From Cristatella mucedo (Eukaryota > Bryozoa > Phylactolaemata > Cristatellidae), in contig WPIO01000051.1 in assembly GCA_009760855.2 (NCBI GenBank), forward strand, positions 616,001-680,000: a stretch of DNA of 64,000 bases, given 5' to 3'. Position 1 is the stretch's first letter; each line of letters begins with the position of its first letter. The position numbers and the translations under genes are program-made. The notes under the pieces were generated by a model. The model made no database searches. It had not been told where the DNA came from and worked only from the letters and a program-made list of their open reading frames with translations. Shown here piece after piece: positions 1 to 11,304 of this stretch.

Positions 1-54
1 CATTTTCCGAAGCATACCACAGTACGCCCTAGAGGGCAGTGCACGAACTTCACC

Positions 55-283
55 GGCGGCCGAGCAGATCACGTGTTGTTCACAAGAAGCGTCACTGTCT
101 CAAATGAAGGTCGATAGAAGACATGTTCGACGAAATGTTAGCGTCACCGTGGCGAGTTTGCTTCCAAGTGGCAGCTGCCGCGTCCTTTGCCGAGTCCGTA
201 CAGCACCGCCCAAGAGCGGCGCTGCAAGGACTTTGGTGGCGGCCGAGCAGCTCACGTGTCGTTCACAAGAAGTGTCACTGTTC
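55..283. repeat. Direct repeat of ~45 bp, offset about 181 bp
   Basis: A segment beginning GGCGGCCGAGCAG and running through TCACGTGT and GTTCACAAGAAG occurs at about 55-97 and again at about 236-283 with few differences. It looks like a local tandem duplication inside the left copy of the larger 6-kb duplication. The reading frames over it overlap in several registers, and I see no reason to call any of them coding. Confidence 0.6.
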
Positions 284-984
284 CGAGCAGAGAATAACGC
301 ACCACAGTTGTGATGAAATGCGATGAGCTCACCTCTGAGCTGGGACTGCTGCGCCTGTAACAGCTTCGTGCATAGCATAACTCCACAGCACAGAGGGTAA
401 CCGCATGGACGCCGGTGACACCATAGCCTCTGTTGATTTGACAGTGTTCGATAAGAATCTGCAAAATTTACGTACGATCGTATCCGCTCAAAAGTTCATT
501 GTTCTGTCAGATTCACATAGGGCTAATTAACAGAGGATTGGCAGACGACACGCCTTCAAAGTGAGGATGAATATGCAGGGGTGGCCTGCTGCTGCTTGTT
601 AGAGAACGACGATGAGGAGTGCAGGTTTCGGCATCGGACGATAAAGCTACCGACAGCGTGACCAGCCTTGCTGGGCCTGCCTTGCTCATCGCTCGAGTTG
701 ACTGAGTCGATGAGGCACGTTTTACTAGCCACGATGCGGCGGACTTTTATTAAATGCCGAACGTGTGACCCTGTTTAAACATTAAAGCCGTACTGAACCG
801 ATCGATAACCACATAAGTGCAGGTAGCCCAACTAAGCCACACAATACAAGAAGTCTCTCTCCTCGAAGTAAACGCACCTGCACAAGCCTCACCATGTCCT
901 TTATATGCCAGCACCTTTGGGCTGCATTAAGACATTTCTCATTTAAGGTAGCAGTTACAGAGGCTGCTTGTTTTCTAAATTCTG

Positions 985-2120
985 TAGCTTCAAGGTCGAA
1001 GGATCTGGGTAGGTTAATGCCTTAAAGCTTGCAAACGTAGCAAGGTAATAAGATGATAATTTGCCGCCAATAGTAAATCTTGTGCGAATAGAGTGGCGTA
1101 ACATCATTCCTAAAAATAAAGCATTTGCTTAGCTCACTCAGAAAACCTCAAATTATTTTTATGCAAGTAATAGTGATACTTTACAGAAAGCTCGATCGAA
1201 AATATACTTGTAAAATGCATTATTTAGACCTATCTAGTATGATATAGTGTGTTCCGGTTTGGAAAGCTATTGCAAAATTCAGATCCGATCATGACGCTAC
1301 GTAAATGGTTCATTCTCTCAGCAGTTTTCCTTAAATATTTCTGTACCTCCTACCGAAAAAATGCACCAAGCCACCTTGGCTAGTGCCAGTGTCACCTTAA
1401 CTGTGCCGACCGACGTGGCAGAGGCGAGTTAGCGATATGCGATTGTCGTTCGAACGCGATGCCCAACCACCTCGAGCTACTACAGTCGCTCGAGGCGGCA
1501 GACCTACAAAAGCCCACAAAAGATACATGAGGCCACGTTCGTGTGAGAGCTGAAGCTATAGGCAAAGCAATCAGACGGCGAACTTACCCGTCATGCAAAG
1601 CAGTCAATATGATTGCACTATGGCGTATGCTGCTATATGCAAAGTCTGGGCGACGATGAGTCAAGGAAGAACATGAACGCTTCTAATTCGACAGAATTGA
1701 AACAATAGGAAACGCCATCGCAGCTCTCGCCTAAATCTTGTTCAGGCTTCAACCCATTGTTGCAACTCGAGGCAAATGACCAAGCGTACAAGAGCTGCTT
1801 TAGCTGTCTGTTCGCAGCTCAGCAGTGGCTAAAAATGAAGACGCCGTTGGCGCTTGATTTCGAGTGCATCAAAAATAAATTTCACACTTTGTTCCAACTT
1901 TACAGTCCTGGTACACAGGCATCCAATTACACTCGCTTTGGAAATAGTCATTAGTAGCAGCAAGTATAACTTGTCGTCTTAACTATGTCTCCTCTAAAGT
2001 GTTTTTTTATCTCTGCATGTGGGACCATATTTATCTTGGGTTTAATTTGAAAGTTACGTTTGTGGAAGTGCTTTAAGAAAAGTATCTCTTAAGTTATAGG
2101 CAAGTTGATTTAAAAGTCTC
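985..2120. other. Stretch without a recognised gene (duplicated)
   Basis: No splice-bounded exon or element end is visible. A 65-codon open frame at 1757-1954 is also open in the partner copy (36985-37182) with similar residues. The two copies are close in DNA sequence, so shared openness is weak evidence. The opposite strand is also open in the right copy but has a stop in the left. Confidence 0.4.
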
Positions 2121-2124
2121 ATTT

Positions 2125-2262
2125 ATATAGCGGCGGAAGAGCCTCACCGGCTGTCACCACAGTTTGTAGTGGGTAATAAAGGATCACTCACTGCAGGTCT
2201 ATATCCACGACCTGGATCGTAAAGACCAAATACCTTACACATGTAACTGGTATCGCGTTATC
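2125..2262 (-). repeat. Decayed tRNA-derived SINE (family 1)
   Basis: Read on the minus strand, this has the order seen in better copies of the family: a box-B-like segment around the CCACGACCT complement, then the GCGATCC...TTATC-like body and the GGCTCTTCCGCCGCTATATAAA-like tail. The tRNA head is badly eroded. The partner in the right-hand duplication is at 37356-37493, so this insertion predates the duplication. Confidence 0.6.
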
Positions 2263-2354
2263 AGCTTCAGCCTAACTGGACGATGCAAATTTCCTGGAAC
2301 GACCGGAGGATTGGACTACGATCAAACAGTTCCACATAACCTCAAGTCATCGCA

Positions 2355-3894
2355 ATTCTACCTACTAGAGCGAGTCTTGGCAAACCAGATGAACTCATAT
2401 ATTAAAACTTTAAACCTTGCTAGTTATTAAGTTATAGTCTGGTTTTGTTAGAGCTAATCAATCTACTGAGTCAGCTTTGCTTTGGGCGTTTAACGGCCTA
2501 ATTAGGGAATGCCGACATAGGCAGTCTCTTAGCTTTTTTTGCACAATGTTTCTTCAGATTTAATACTATTGATTACTAAGTCTTTCTTGAGCGCCTTTCA
2601 TTTCGCCTGGGCATCACTGGCACTGAACGTCAATGGTTCAGGTCTCAGCCGGAGACTCCAGAGTTTTGATGTGAATAGACACCTTTCACTCATGGACCAT
2701 CTGAAGGATGGGGTACCTCAGGGTTCTGTGATTGGTCCCGTTCTTTTCACGGTTTATCCTGTACCTCTTGCCGATGTGATGGCTAGCACAGTCTAGGCTT
2801 TTACTTCTACGCAGATGGAACTCAATTTTACCCTAGCTTTGATCCCTCCCAGCCCTCCAGCATGTCGAATTCTCTCAACTCCCTTACTGCATGTATTGAC
2901 AACATCTGAATATGGATGGGAGCAAACATTCTTAAATAGAATAATGATAAAAACCAGCTTAGTAGTTAGGAGCAAACCAATTGCGATTCGGAAATGGGAA
3001 AGGTTAAAGCTCGCAATCAGCTCTACCAGCATATGTCCTGTTGAATGTGCACGAAATCTAGGTGTCCTATTCCAAAGTGACCTTTCATTAGACGACGGCA
3101 TCAGCCCCACAGCCAAGTCCACCTACTTTCAGCTACATAACACTGCTATTATTCGGGCATTCTAAGTCAGGGAATCGCATCTATTGGTCCACTCATTTGA
3201 GACATGCTGTCTCGACTACTGCAACGCACTAATTGCTTGGCCACCGGCATACACAATCAGGCGTTTACAGTTGGTGCACAACTCTTTAGCTAGGTTCGGC
3301 TGATGTGAGCGTCGCAGTTGCCATATCACACTACTTCTTGCCACCTTCATTGGCTACCAGTCAAGCAGCACATCGAATTCAAGGTTATGTCATTTACGTT
3401 TAGGTTTCTTCATTGTTTGGCTCCAGTCTACCTATCAGATCTACTGCTCCACTAGGCTAAGCATCGTGCCACTCGCTTTTCAGAATACAATCGTTTACCT
3501 ATACTTTGTAAAAACTTGAAGTTCTTTGGAGACCGTGCCTTGAGTTTATATGCTCTCAAAGACTGGAACTCACTTGAGACTCGCGTTACGACATCCCCCG
3601 ACAAGGCCGTATTTTAAAAGAAATGCAAAACGCATCTATTTATCACAGAATTTTGTGGATCCACGTGATTCGTCCTTTATATGCTTATTGGTGCTGAGAC
3701 TTTGCATGGTACCACTAAAAATATTTGCATGCTGACCCAGTGCATGTCACCCTAACCATATTTTTCTTGGTTCATTGAGCATGCTGCCGCTAACCATTCG
3801 AGTGTGCTTCCTTTGCAGAAATGTAAAGGGTCTAGAGAGGGATTGAATTCTCTGAGGGCACTACATCGAATTTATTATTAGTATTATTATTTAA
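2355..3894 (+). mobile_element. L2/CR1-type LINE relic
   Basis: Broken reverse-transcriptase and C-terminal sequence of an L2-clade non-LTR retrotransposon. Visible landmarks in order are a decayed LLERVLANQMNSYI segment, the GVPQGSVIGPVLFTVY block of the RT palm, a degraded YADG/D-box region near 2810, an ARNLGVLFQSDLSLDD segment near 3050, and the downstream LHWLP/F-V-SFTFRFLH-like region near 3350. It ends in an ATT-rich tandem tail near 3880. There are multiple frameshifts and stops, and the 5' part is missing. The right duplication copy is 37582-39077. Confidence 0.85.
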
Positions 3895-3899
3895 ATTCG

Positions 3900-5545
3900 A
3901 TATAACTCAAGAAAGGCTTTCTGTCTAAGTACTTGCTGCAAATAATTATTGTGCATACTGAACCTACTGGCTTCGATTTTGCCTCAAAATCCTTTAAACG
4001 CTGCAGTCTTTATTTTGATGTGCATCTAAATCCTACGAAGAGTTTATAACTCCCTGTGAAATTCTATTGGGGTGCCGGCCTACCAGCCTCTGGGTTTCTA
4101 GAAGCGGAGGAATTGAATGCAAGATGCGATGCATGGAACAATTCGTCGTTTTTACGCCTTCGTTACGAGGGTGCATAGCTCTGTTTGCAGAGTCTAACAC
4201 GTACGAAAGTGCAGGCTCAGCAGAAGTCAGCACGCGCGAAAGGAAGTGCCAGCAGTTGAGCGTTCACAGCTGCTGGACGCCCTAACGCTCCTCCTAGCAA
4301 GACTCGTTAGGGTCGTAGCTAGAAGCGGCTGGGTAGACTAAGACAGAAGTTTCTTGATGGCAGCACAGTACATTTGTGCCCTCAACAAGGACACAGCATG
4401 CAGGCATGAGGCGGCGTCAATTATTTTTTTTCAATTTTTTTATTGTTATTTTGCACGGAGCTTTTTTGAAATTGTGGTAATAATCCATGGTTAGGTGTTA
4501 CGTAAGTACCAAGTCGTGTTAAGTGAGGCAGTTAATTGAGTTCCAGACGATCGAGTTTCGTCTTAGGCTTTGCTCCGGGAGTGGATGGGCGACGGTGTTT
4601 CAGCAGAGCTATGGGCACCGTACGTAAGAGGATGTACGCCATGGTTAAACCTAAATGTGTTTGACCATTCGTTGCTGTCGAATAGACCTCCCAATACTTT
4701 TTACATGGACTCGCTACATGTATCTTACGAGAATGGGCACTCTTTATCGCTGCCTTGTCCTGCAGCCGTCGGAATGTTTTCGCACGTTGGCGCTGAAGCT
4801 ACAATGAATTGGAAGTTGCGCAATGGTATAGAGCTACCAACGAAGAAAACTTTTGAACTACGTTTTAATATATTTTAAACAAAATTAAGTTTGCGACCGG
4901 TTTTAAGTTAGCGCCAGGGATCTTGAGATTACCAGATGATTAGCAGACGAGCGGGCGGTGCAAGGGCGAGCACTGGAAGAGCAAGGGGCTGAAGGATAGG
5001 CAGGCTGGTGCTAGCGAGTGAAGTGACCTGTCAGCCATGACTGAGGATCTTGAAATAAATTTGTTAACTGATAGAAAGCGACGATAGAAGTCACGTGTGT
5101 TGTGGCTGTTACGCCTTTGGAGACAGAGCAGATGAGCCTCTGAGATTTGCATGAATTGCAGACACTAAGAGTGTTGCCGGGAGTCCAGTAAATAGAAAAC
5201 TGCAGAAACTGAGGTGCAATGTCGCCATGACGAACTAGTTTGGCTGTTGAACTCTCATCTAAGCAAAGCCTAATTTTTTATTTTGCTCTTCCGAAAGTAG
5301 GTACACTTTTTTATGAGACTAAAACTTACCTATCTAATGGCTAGCCATTTTGTATTAGTATGTCTAGATCAGGAGCAGACGGCACCGGAGTGAGGCTAAA
5401 CTAATTTCAAAGGTATAATAAATGAGGTCTTAAAGATTTTGGGCGACTTTTCTCATGAGTATCCGATTTGACTTATAAGGTTAAGCGTCAGGAAGTTACA
5501 AGCCAACTAAACACAAATACCGTCGTTGCAGCCCGTATTGATTAG
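3900..5545. other. Duplicated non-LINE stretch, no supported gene
   Basis: Unique-looking sequence inside the left duplication. Open frames at 4570-4878 and on the minus strand at 4940-5152 exist, but the partner copy at 39.7-40.7 kb shifts frame relative to the first, so I do not call it coding. The pentamer CTACC at 4834-4838 is the uninterrupted site of the solo-LTR insertion found in the right copy. Confidence 0.5.
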
Positions 5546-5546
5546 T

Positions 5547-5718
5547 CGTAACAGCTAAGCCGGTAAGGGGCTCGCTCTTCATGACTGAGGTTGTGGGTTC
5601 AAATCCTGTAGAGAGCGATTCTGTATGGCCAACTGCAAGAGCAAATGATAGTAATTTAGGCTCGTCTGCCGCTTTTGAAAATAAAGCTAGTAAAATCAGC
5701 TAGTATTTATTTATTTAG
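5547..5718 (+). repeat. tRNA-derived SINE (family 1), left duplication copy
   Basis: tRNA-like head with a box-A-like CAGCTAAGCCGG and a box-B-like GGGTTCAAATCC, then the shared SINE body (GGCTCGTCTGCCG...) and an A/T-rich tail ending TATTTATTTATTTA. Its partner at 41020-41195 preserves the promoter boxes better. Confidence 0.8.
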
Positions 5719-6149
5719 ATTAGTTCCATCAGTTAAGCAGCAAGGCTTAGTAAGGTAGAAAGATTGTTAGAGCTAGGTTTCACCAGTATTCAACAGAAAG
5801 TCAGGACTGTGTTTAGCCAGTGTTTTTTTTATTATTATTCTTAGTGATTGTTAATCAATCTACGAGTCAACGTGGCTGGGCCATTGCACAGCTATACACT
5901 GACACACATTTGAATTTTTCGTTGAATTTCCAATGACGTTTCGCACTTATGTGCTAGTAGTACTAAATATATCGGACAGGGCACACAGCAACAGTGACGT
6001 CATCAACCTGCTTTCTCGACTCACTCGCTCATCTACTTACGTTAAAAATGATAAAAGGCTGATGGCTCATTTTTTCCATTTTTCGATATTAAAATATATC
6101 ACGGCACAGGTCGACTGACTTGCAGGCATAACTTATAATGGATTCGCAG

Positions 6150-6352
6150 GCTGCTTGTGTTAGCCGTAATGGCTCACTAGGTAAGGCGGTTGCTTTTCAC
6201 GACTTCGGCCCCGAGGTCGTGGGGTTGAATCCTGCAGTGGGCGATCCTTTATCGCCGCTGCAAGCTGTGGTGATAGCCGTTAAGGCTCTTCTGTCACTAT
6301 ACAAAAAGAGGCTGTTAAATCAGCTTGTATTTATTTATTTTATTTATTTACA
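6150..6352 (+). repeat. tRNA-derived SINE (family 1), present only in the left copy
   Basis: A good family-1 SINE. It has a tRNA head with GGCTCACTAGG, GAGGTCGTGGGGTTGAATCC around box B, the body GTGGGCGATCCTTTATCGCC, then AAGGCTCTTCTGTC, GAGGCTGTTAAATCAGC and a tandem TTTA-type tail. The right duplication at about 41605-41640 continues straight through the equivalent place without it, so it most likely inserted after the duplication. A 90-codon open frame across it is incidental. Confidence 0.88.
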
Positions 6353-6564
6353 AATGCTGGGCAGCGAATCCTGCAGTAACATCGACGGGCCGAAAACAGA
6401 GCACTCATAGTGGCGGTACTCCTTGCTGACGCTCGATAAATACCCCTTGGGCTGCTGACTAGTAGAGTGCAGCTAGCTATGTGTCAGTGTCGCACTATCA
6501 CCTGCAGCTGTGACAATGTTATCGGCAGAATACAGCAAAAATAAAGGACGGCCGTAGCTTAATG

Positions 6565-6663
6565 CAGAGGTCGGCAAACTTCGGCCTTCAGACCGGATGC
6601 TGCCCAGCTAGGTCAATCTAACGCCCCCTAATTATTTACTTTTGGGATCCGGCGGCCTAATTG
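6565..6663 (+). mobile_element. Terminal fragment of a hAT-type MITE
   Basis: Begins CAGAGGTCGGCAAACTTCGG, the kind of terminus seen in many hAT-family elements, and continues with the same ~95 bp as the complete element at 41856-42245. The homology stops at about 6663, so only the left end is present. The preceding bases, GCTTAATG, match the flank of the complete copy. Confidence 0.75.
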
Positions 6664-6759
6664 TTTGTTTAATTCAAGCTTGAAAAGCATATAAGAGATA
6701 AGGACTGGCTATATATCTTCAGTAATACAAGGACTTCAGTAAATCATAGCAATCAGTAA

Positions 6760-8345
6760 TAGTAAAGGCCAAGTCTAGCTACTATCATAAAATAACTTGA
6801 ATCACAGATGCACAATCCAGCGATGCTGGTGTTTACGATCAACCATCCTCTTTACCTCTTCCAAGCTAGCTGGTTACCTAATGACCCTCGTGATGCCCTA
6901 GCCAATCGCTTCTCTAGCTTCTTAGTAAACAAGATGCACAAATCTTGGAATCAGTCCTCAGGGTGGCTGCTACCCCTCTGGAATACTTTCGCTCAATCCA
7001 GTGGGCACCTCAATGCCTACATTCAAGGAGATCACGAGAGATCCCATCCTGAAGTTTATATTCCAATCAAAGAAGACAAATAGTCACGTAGACCCCATCC
7101 CCACTGTCCTGCTTCCACTATGCCTAGATATGCTGTACCATGTACAACTGACGTCAGAAATACGTCATCAGTCTCAGGTCAAGTCCCAGCACCTTTCAAA
7201 AAAGTTGTAGTCGTGTCATTTGTAAAGAAAGCGACACTAGATGGAGGCAACTTGAAGCAACTTTGCTCACCTTTCCACCGTTCCTATCGAAGACATTAGA
7301 ACGAGTCGTGGTAGACCACTTAAACTCACATATTGAAACTTCACATCTAGCTGGTAAGTTACAGTCTGGATTTAGAGCTAATCACTCCACAAAGTCAGCA
7401 TTGCTTCGGGTGCATAAGGAACTTCATGGGAATGCAGACTCAGCTCAAATCTCTGCTTTTCTTTATCGTTCTTTCGCCAGCTTTTGATACTATCAATAAC
7501 CAAGTCTTTCTCGAGTACTTTTGATCTCGCTTGGTCATCAATGGTAATGCACTGCAATGGTTTAGGTACTACCTTGGTGGGAGATTCCAGAGTATAGATG
7601 TGAATGGAAAACGATCATCCGAGGAACCACTGAAATATGGGGAAAACAGAGCTCTGTGCTTGGTCCCAGACTTCCTGCGGTTTGTACTCTTCCTCTCACT
7701 GATGTTATTCCCAGGCACAATCTCGGCATTCACCTATATGCAGATGACACTACGATGTACCTTTGCTTTGATCACACCAAGTACTCCAGCATGTCGAATT
7801 CTCTCAACTCCCTTGCTGCATGTATAGATGACATCTGAACGTGGATGAGTGCAAACTTTCCTAAATCGAATATTCATAAAAAACCAGCTTACTAGTTAAG
7901 AGCAAACCAATAGTGATTCGGAAATTGAAAAAGTTAAAGCTCACAATTGGCTCTGCCAGCATATGTCCTGTTGAATGTGTACGAAATATAGCTGTCCTGT
8001 TCCGAAGTGATCTTTCGTTAGACGACCACATCAACTCCACAGCCAAGACCGCCTTCTTTCAGCTACATAACACTACTATTACTCAGGCATGCTAAGACAA
8101 TGAACTGCATCAATCGGTCCAAGCATTTGAGACATCCGGTCTCGAATACTGAAACTTACTAATTGCTCGGCACAACCAGGTGTTTGCAGTTGGTGCAAAA
8201 CTCTTCAGCTGGGCTCGTCTGTCGAGAGTGTCAAAGTTGATACATCACACCATTTCTCGTTGACCTGCACTGGCTCCTAGTCACGTAGCACATCGATTTC
8301 AGGGGCCTGTCACTCACTTTTAGGTCCCAGCATTCTTTTGCTACA
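6760..8345 (+). mobile_element. L2/CR1-type LINE, long degraded copy
   Basis: The most 5'-extended plus-strand LINE in the window. It has the region before the RT (LANRFSSFLVNKM near 6900; DPIPTVLLPLCLDML near 7092), the FLSKTLERVVVDHLNSHIE block (about 7280), QSGFRANHSTKSALLRVH (about 7365), a broken AFDTIN region (about 7480), the SVLGP region (about 7655) and the YADDT polymerase box in the frame at about 7740. The downstream C-terminal region continues to about 8345, where homology ends without the usual tail. Several frameshifts and stops make it inactive. Confidence 0.9.
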
Positions 8346-8349
8346 ACCT

Positions 8350-8880
8350 ACAGTTGTAAGCATGTGTGTACGTGCATAATGCTGAATAGCAAACAATTTG
8401 GAGCACTTGGAACACAACCAAACTCAATAACGTATAATCAACGACTCTTCACAGACGTTCTAATCTAACAGGAGCTTCAGTCGTCTGCGCCCAGGAACAC
8501 TGTGCCTCGATTGGTCAGTCAAGGTCGGGAGGCCGCCAAGCCTAGTACAGCAGACGACAGCATCTAGGCCAGCTACTATCGTAGGCTGGAGTATGCATTC
8601 TCTATTACGATCTCAACATTCTTCCCTCCTTACTCTCAGCCGCTATACATTCAAGTAGTAAAGAAAACAATAAATGCATAATATGCGATAGCTAACTGCA
8701 ATGTAGCCCTACCCCTAGGTCACTGCCGACCGCTGTAGACAATCCATTGCATGATTCCTCGGGGCCTCGAGAGTTTTTCGGCACGATCTTTTCATAACGT
8801 CGCGGCCGGGCGCTCCTTGCTGTGTTTGCAATTACACAAATTTCATCTGGCTGTCTGCCATCGGCCGTCGAATCGTCATT
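8350..8880. other. Unrecognised stretch
   Basis: Nothing with element ends, a tRNA-like head or splice-bounded coding is visible. Short open frames on both strands overlap each other without a distinguishing feature. Confidence 0.4.
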
Positions 8881-8884
8881 GGCA

Positions 8885-8995
8885 TGTATACGGTGAGAAT
8901 GCAAATATGGTTAGTGGCAACATGCACACTGTAAGCATGCATAAACACACAAAGAACAATAGCATAAATCCACTCCTCGTTTATGGTTCTCATTA
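8885..8995 (-). mobile_element. L2-type LINE 3'-UTR fragment
   Basis: The complement matches the 3' region of the LINEs at 51.5 and 56.8 kb (GCAAATATGGTTAGTGGCA, then the CATGCACACTGTAAGCATGC region and the serine/glycine-poor end of the ORF). Only about 110 bp is recognisable. The paralogous fragment at 18735-19005 keeps more of the tail. Confidence 0.6.
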
Positions 8996-9335
8996 GATAT
9001 GAGCTTCAGGGACTTGCACAAACAGAGGCATTGTAAAATGAATCATGGGCATCAGCATGATTTGAAGCCTCTCTCGGGAATGTGATAGTTTCCTGTAAGC
9101 ATGCTGCAGAAACTATTCTCCGTAGATCCACGAAGTTCACTTAGCAGCACACAGTTACAACTGCATGGCTCTGCCGAGTTCTCTAGCAGTTTCAGCTGCC
9201 TCTGGGACGCTGTCAAAGAGCTCTGACTCTTGATAAATGCCCGTCTTCCAGCATACTTTTTTCGGACGCCCCCGCGGTGTTCAGTCGTCACACTGCCCAC
9301 GTTTACTCGCAGAGCCTGATCTGTAGCAGCAGATA

Positions 9336-9392
9336 ATGAAAGCCTTGACTTGCAGCTTTTTTCTACTCATATGGGGCGCCATTTGGGCTCAG
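9336..9392 (+). CDS. Candidate first coding exon of a secreted protein (19 codons)
   Basis: An ATG starts a 19-codon frame with a typical short signal peptide: a positively charged residue after Met, then a hydrophobic run (SFFLLIWGAIWA) ending in Ala-Gln. It stops exactly at a splice donor, CAG|GTAAGG, in phase 0. The paralogous copy at 19413-19469 keeps the length, donor position and hydrophobic core but has AGG in place of ATG. The gene at 22924 also has a 19-codon, phase-0 signal exon. I could not assign a downstream exon; a phase-0 acceptor frame at 16625 is one remote possibility. It could still be a chance hydrophobic ORF next to a GT. Confidence 0.5.
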
Positions 9393-9814
9393 GTAAGGTA
9401 AGGTGCAGCCATACCAATGATTTTCGTTTTTTTTTTGCGTCGCCAAGTCTTAAAAAGTCAAAAACCTCTAAATGACAGCATGAGCGCAAACAATCGCAAT
9501 AAGTTTATCAATTCTTGTTGAGGGACACATTTGACAGAAACCTAACTTGATTCCCTCAGAACTTGCATTAATGCTGGCTTTTGCTCAGTTGACATTATCA
9601 GCCGGGGTATATTACAGCTGTCAGCTGTCAGAGAGGCTCGATGCTCTGGAAAAGCCGAGATAGTTTATGGTTGGCGAATTAAGTACATTCTAGTTGACTA
9701 CTCAATAATCTCATCATTATTTCAACGTTATTTTTTTAACCGTCTGAATTCTCTTTTCTGCTGCATAATCGGTTACCCTAATTTTGTCCAAAAGTTAACT
9801 TGCTAATCTTTGAT

Positions 9815-9945
9815 GACCAAGGTCAAGGGGACTGCATTCAATGATTGTGGTCGTTGAGTTGAGCCCTACGGCATACTGGACGAGCCAGGGTAGAAACTAA
9901 GTTCCCCTGGGGCGCTTATACAAATGAATTGTATATATTTTTTCC
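9815..9945 (+). repeat. SINE of family 2 (LINE-like tail), eroded
   Basis: A weak tRNA-like head with a box-B-like TTGAGTTGAGCCC near 9855, then AACTAAGTTCCCCTGGGGCGCTTATACAAATGAATT. The latter resembles the tail of the better copy at 55026-55165 and the 3' hairpin region of the resident L2 LINE. The paralogue is at 19905-20035. Confidence 0.55.
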
Positions 9946-10120
9946 ACTCAACAAAGGGAACTATTCTTTTCAGCTTCGAAATAATGAATCACTTAGTGTG
10001 AAGCACGAACTGTACTGTAAGCTTTAGATGTGTCGGTACAATAGTGGTCTTCATGTGGTCCTTGGCTAGAGAATGTTTATTGTTAGTTTTCTGATAATTA
10101 AAAAATAATAGTCTTTTAAC

Positions 10121-10141
10121 CGAGGTGTGTGTGTGTGTGTG

Positions 10142-10176
<35 letters not shown>

Positions 10177-10208
10177 CTGTGTGTGCCTGTGTGCGTCTGT
10201 GTGGGTGC
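10121..10208. repeat. (TG)n microsatellite
   Basis: About 85 bp of TG/GT dinucleotide interrupted by CCTGTG and CGTCTG. The paralogous position at 20211-20253 has a shorter, more interrupted version. Open frames over this tract on both strands are artefacts of the repeat. Confidence 0.95.
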
Positions 10209-11023
10209 ATGTTTGTGTTTATTATATATCAAATTGGTTCCCTCCCGTGTGCTACATGGCTAGCAGTAGCTAAAGCCACTGTACAGCTGATTAGCATATT
10301 GTCGACGTCCGACTCTTGTGGCTACCGGTAAGGCCTTGGTCCCATTCGGATCGAATCGCACACTGCCTGGTGTCGAACCATGGGACATATTTTTTCCCCA
10401 GGACGGATGAACTGATGTTGGTCGGTCGGTGAATGTCATAGATATAATTTATAGGCTGGAAAATCCCATTACCGTTTAAGGCCACGATGCCTGGGTTGTA
10501 AACCTTGAGTTGTTCTTAGGCAAAGAATCAGTCCTGCAGCCGGCGTCTTTGTCGGATGAAGTTTACTCGGTCATTATTTCAAAGCTGTGCTTTTGCATTG
10601 CTTTATCGCCAATTTATCACGAGAAAAAATGTTGTTAGGGAGATCGGAAATGGTCCTTGGTAGTGCATATCCAACAGAAGTTTAAATTTCCACGATTCTT
10701 AATTCGTATACCGCCTCGTTGTCTGGCTCTTATGTGATGAGCTCGTACGTTGCAGTAAGCAGGGACTCTGGCTTCGGTATAAGGACTATTATATGACGCA
10801 AATAGTGACTCTCATCCCTACGTTCCTGTAAGCAGGAACCATTTCTATGATTGCCATGGTCGTGTTATCTGCCATGCTTTTCAAAGGAGAGAAACAAGGT
10901 TTCCCATTTAAGTATCTCTAATTGGTCAATTAATCAGTCTCGCCATCGTCTTGCCCAGGAAGCAGAACCCGTTCACTTTCTGAGTCCTCGTTTACCCAAA
11001 ATCCACGGCCACCCACACCAGTT

Positions 11024-11028
11024 GTGGT
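11024..11028 (+). other. Target-site duplication GTGGT, left
   Basis: GTGGT directly precedes the left LTR and recurs at 13121-13125 directly after the right LTR. The paralogous locus has one GTGGT at 21073-21077, which is the unoccupied site. Confidence 0.85.
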
Positions 11029-11250
11029 TGTGGCTTTGAGATTATGACACTATCTTTGGATTATGGGGTGTTGCGATCTATGAGAGTGGTAGATAAGTAG
11101 CGGGCGGCAAAGGCCCAAGAGGGAGTTTGAGGACGCAGGTCGTACAGTCGCATACTGGCCCGCAGCCGGGTCCGTTTGAGTAAACGTCTTTGAGCCCGCT
11201 TCAGTGATACGTGTGGTTTCGCGCACCTGCCGCATAGAAATGTCAAACTA
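11029..11250 (+). mobile_element. 5' long terminal repeat (222 bp)
   Basis: Begins TGTGGCTTTGAGATTA and ends AATGTCAAACTA. It matches the right LTR (12893-13120) over its whole length, including the AAAGGCCCAAGAGGG core and the GTGTGGTTTCG segment near the end. The TATA and poly(A) positions have mutated here compared with the right LTR. No standard TGG-starting primer-binding site follows; the internal region starts CTTCGGCAGAAGC. Confidence 0.85.
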
Positions 11251-11304
11251 CTTCGGCAGAAGCAGAAGAGAAGCCCGCGCCAGAAATGATGCTGGAGTAC
11301 TAAT

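Larger units (their letters stand above)
148..6663 (+). repeat. Left copy of a ~6 kb dispersed duplication
   Basis: Nearly every segment from about 148 to 6663 has a same-orientation counterpart at 36160-41955. Examples are the GGTCGAAGGATC region (990 and 36220), the LINE relic (2355 and 37582), the ATGGGCGACGGTG region (4584 and 39739) and the tRNA-like SINE (5547 and 41020). This copy has about 770 bp (roughly 212-985) absent from the partner, and a SINE at about 6150-6352 that is also absent there. The match stops inside a hAT-type terminal sequence. It may be a segmental duplication or two copies of a large composite element; the sequence does not decide. Confidence 0.85.

Noticed and set aside
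4570-4878. 102-codon frame with a counterpart at 39725
   Set aside because: The paralogous copy changes register after ~50 codons and both lack splice or promoter signals; shared sequence reflects the duplication.
6138-6410. 90-codon frame
   Set aside because: Lies across a SINE, including its tRNA-like head and tail.
9989-10331. Cys/Val-rich and His/Thr-rich frames
   Set aside because: Produced by the TG dinucleotide repeat.
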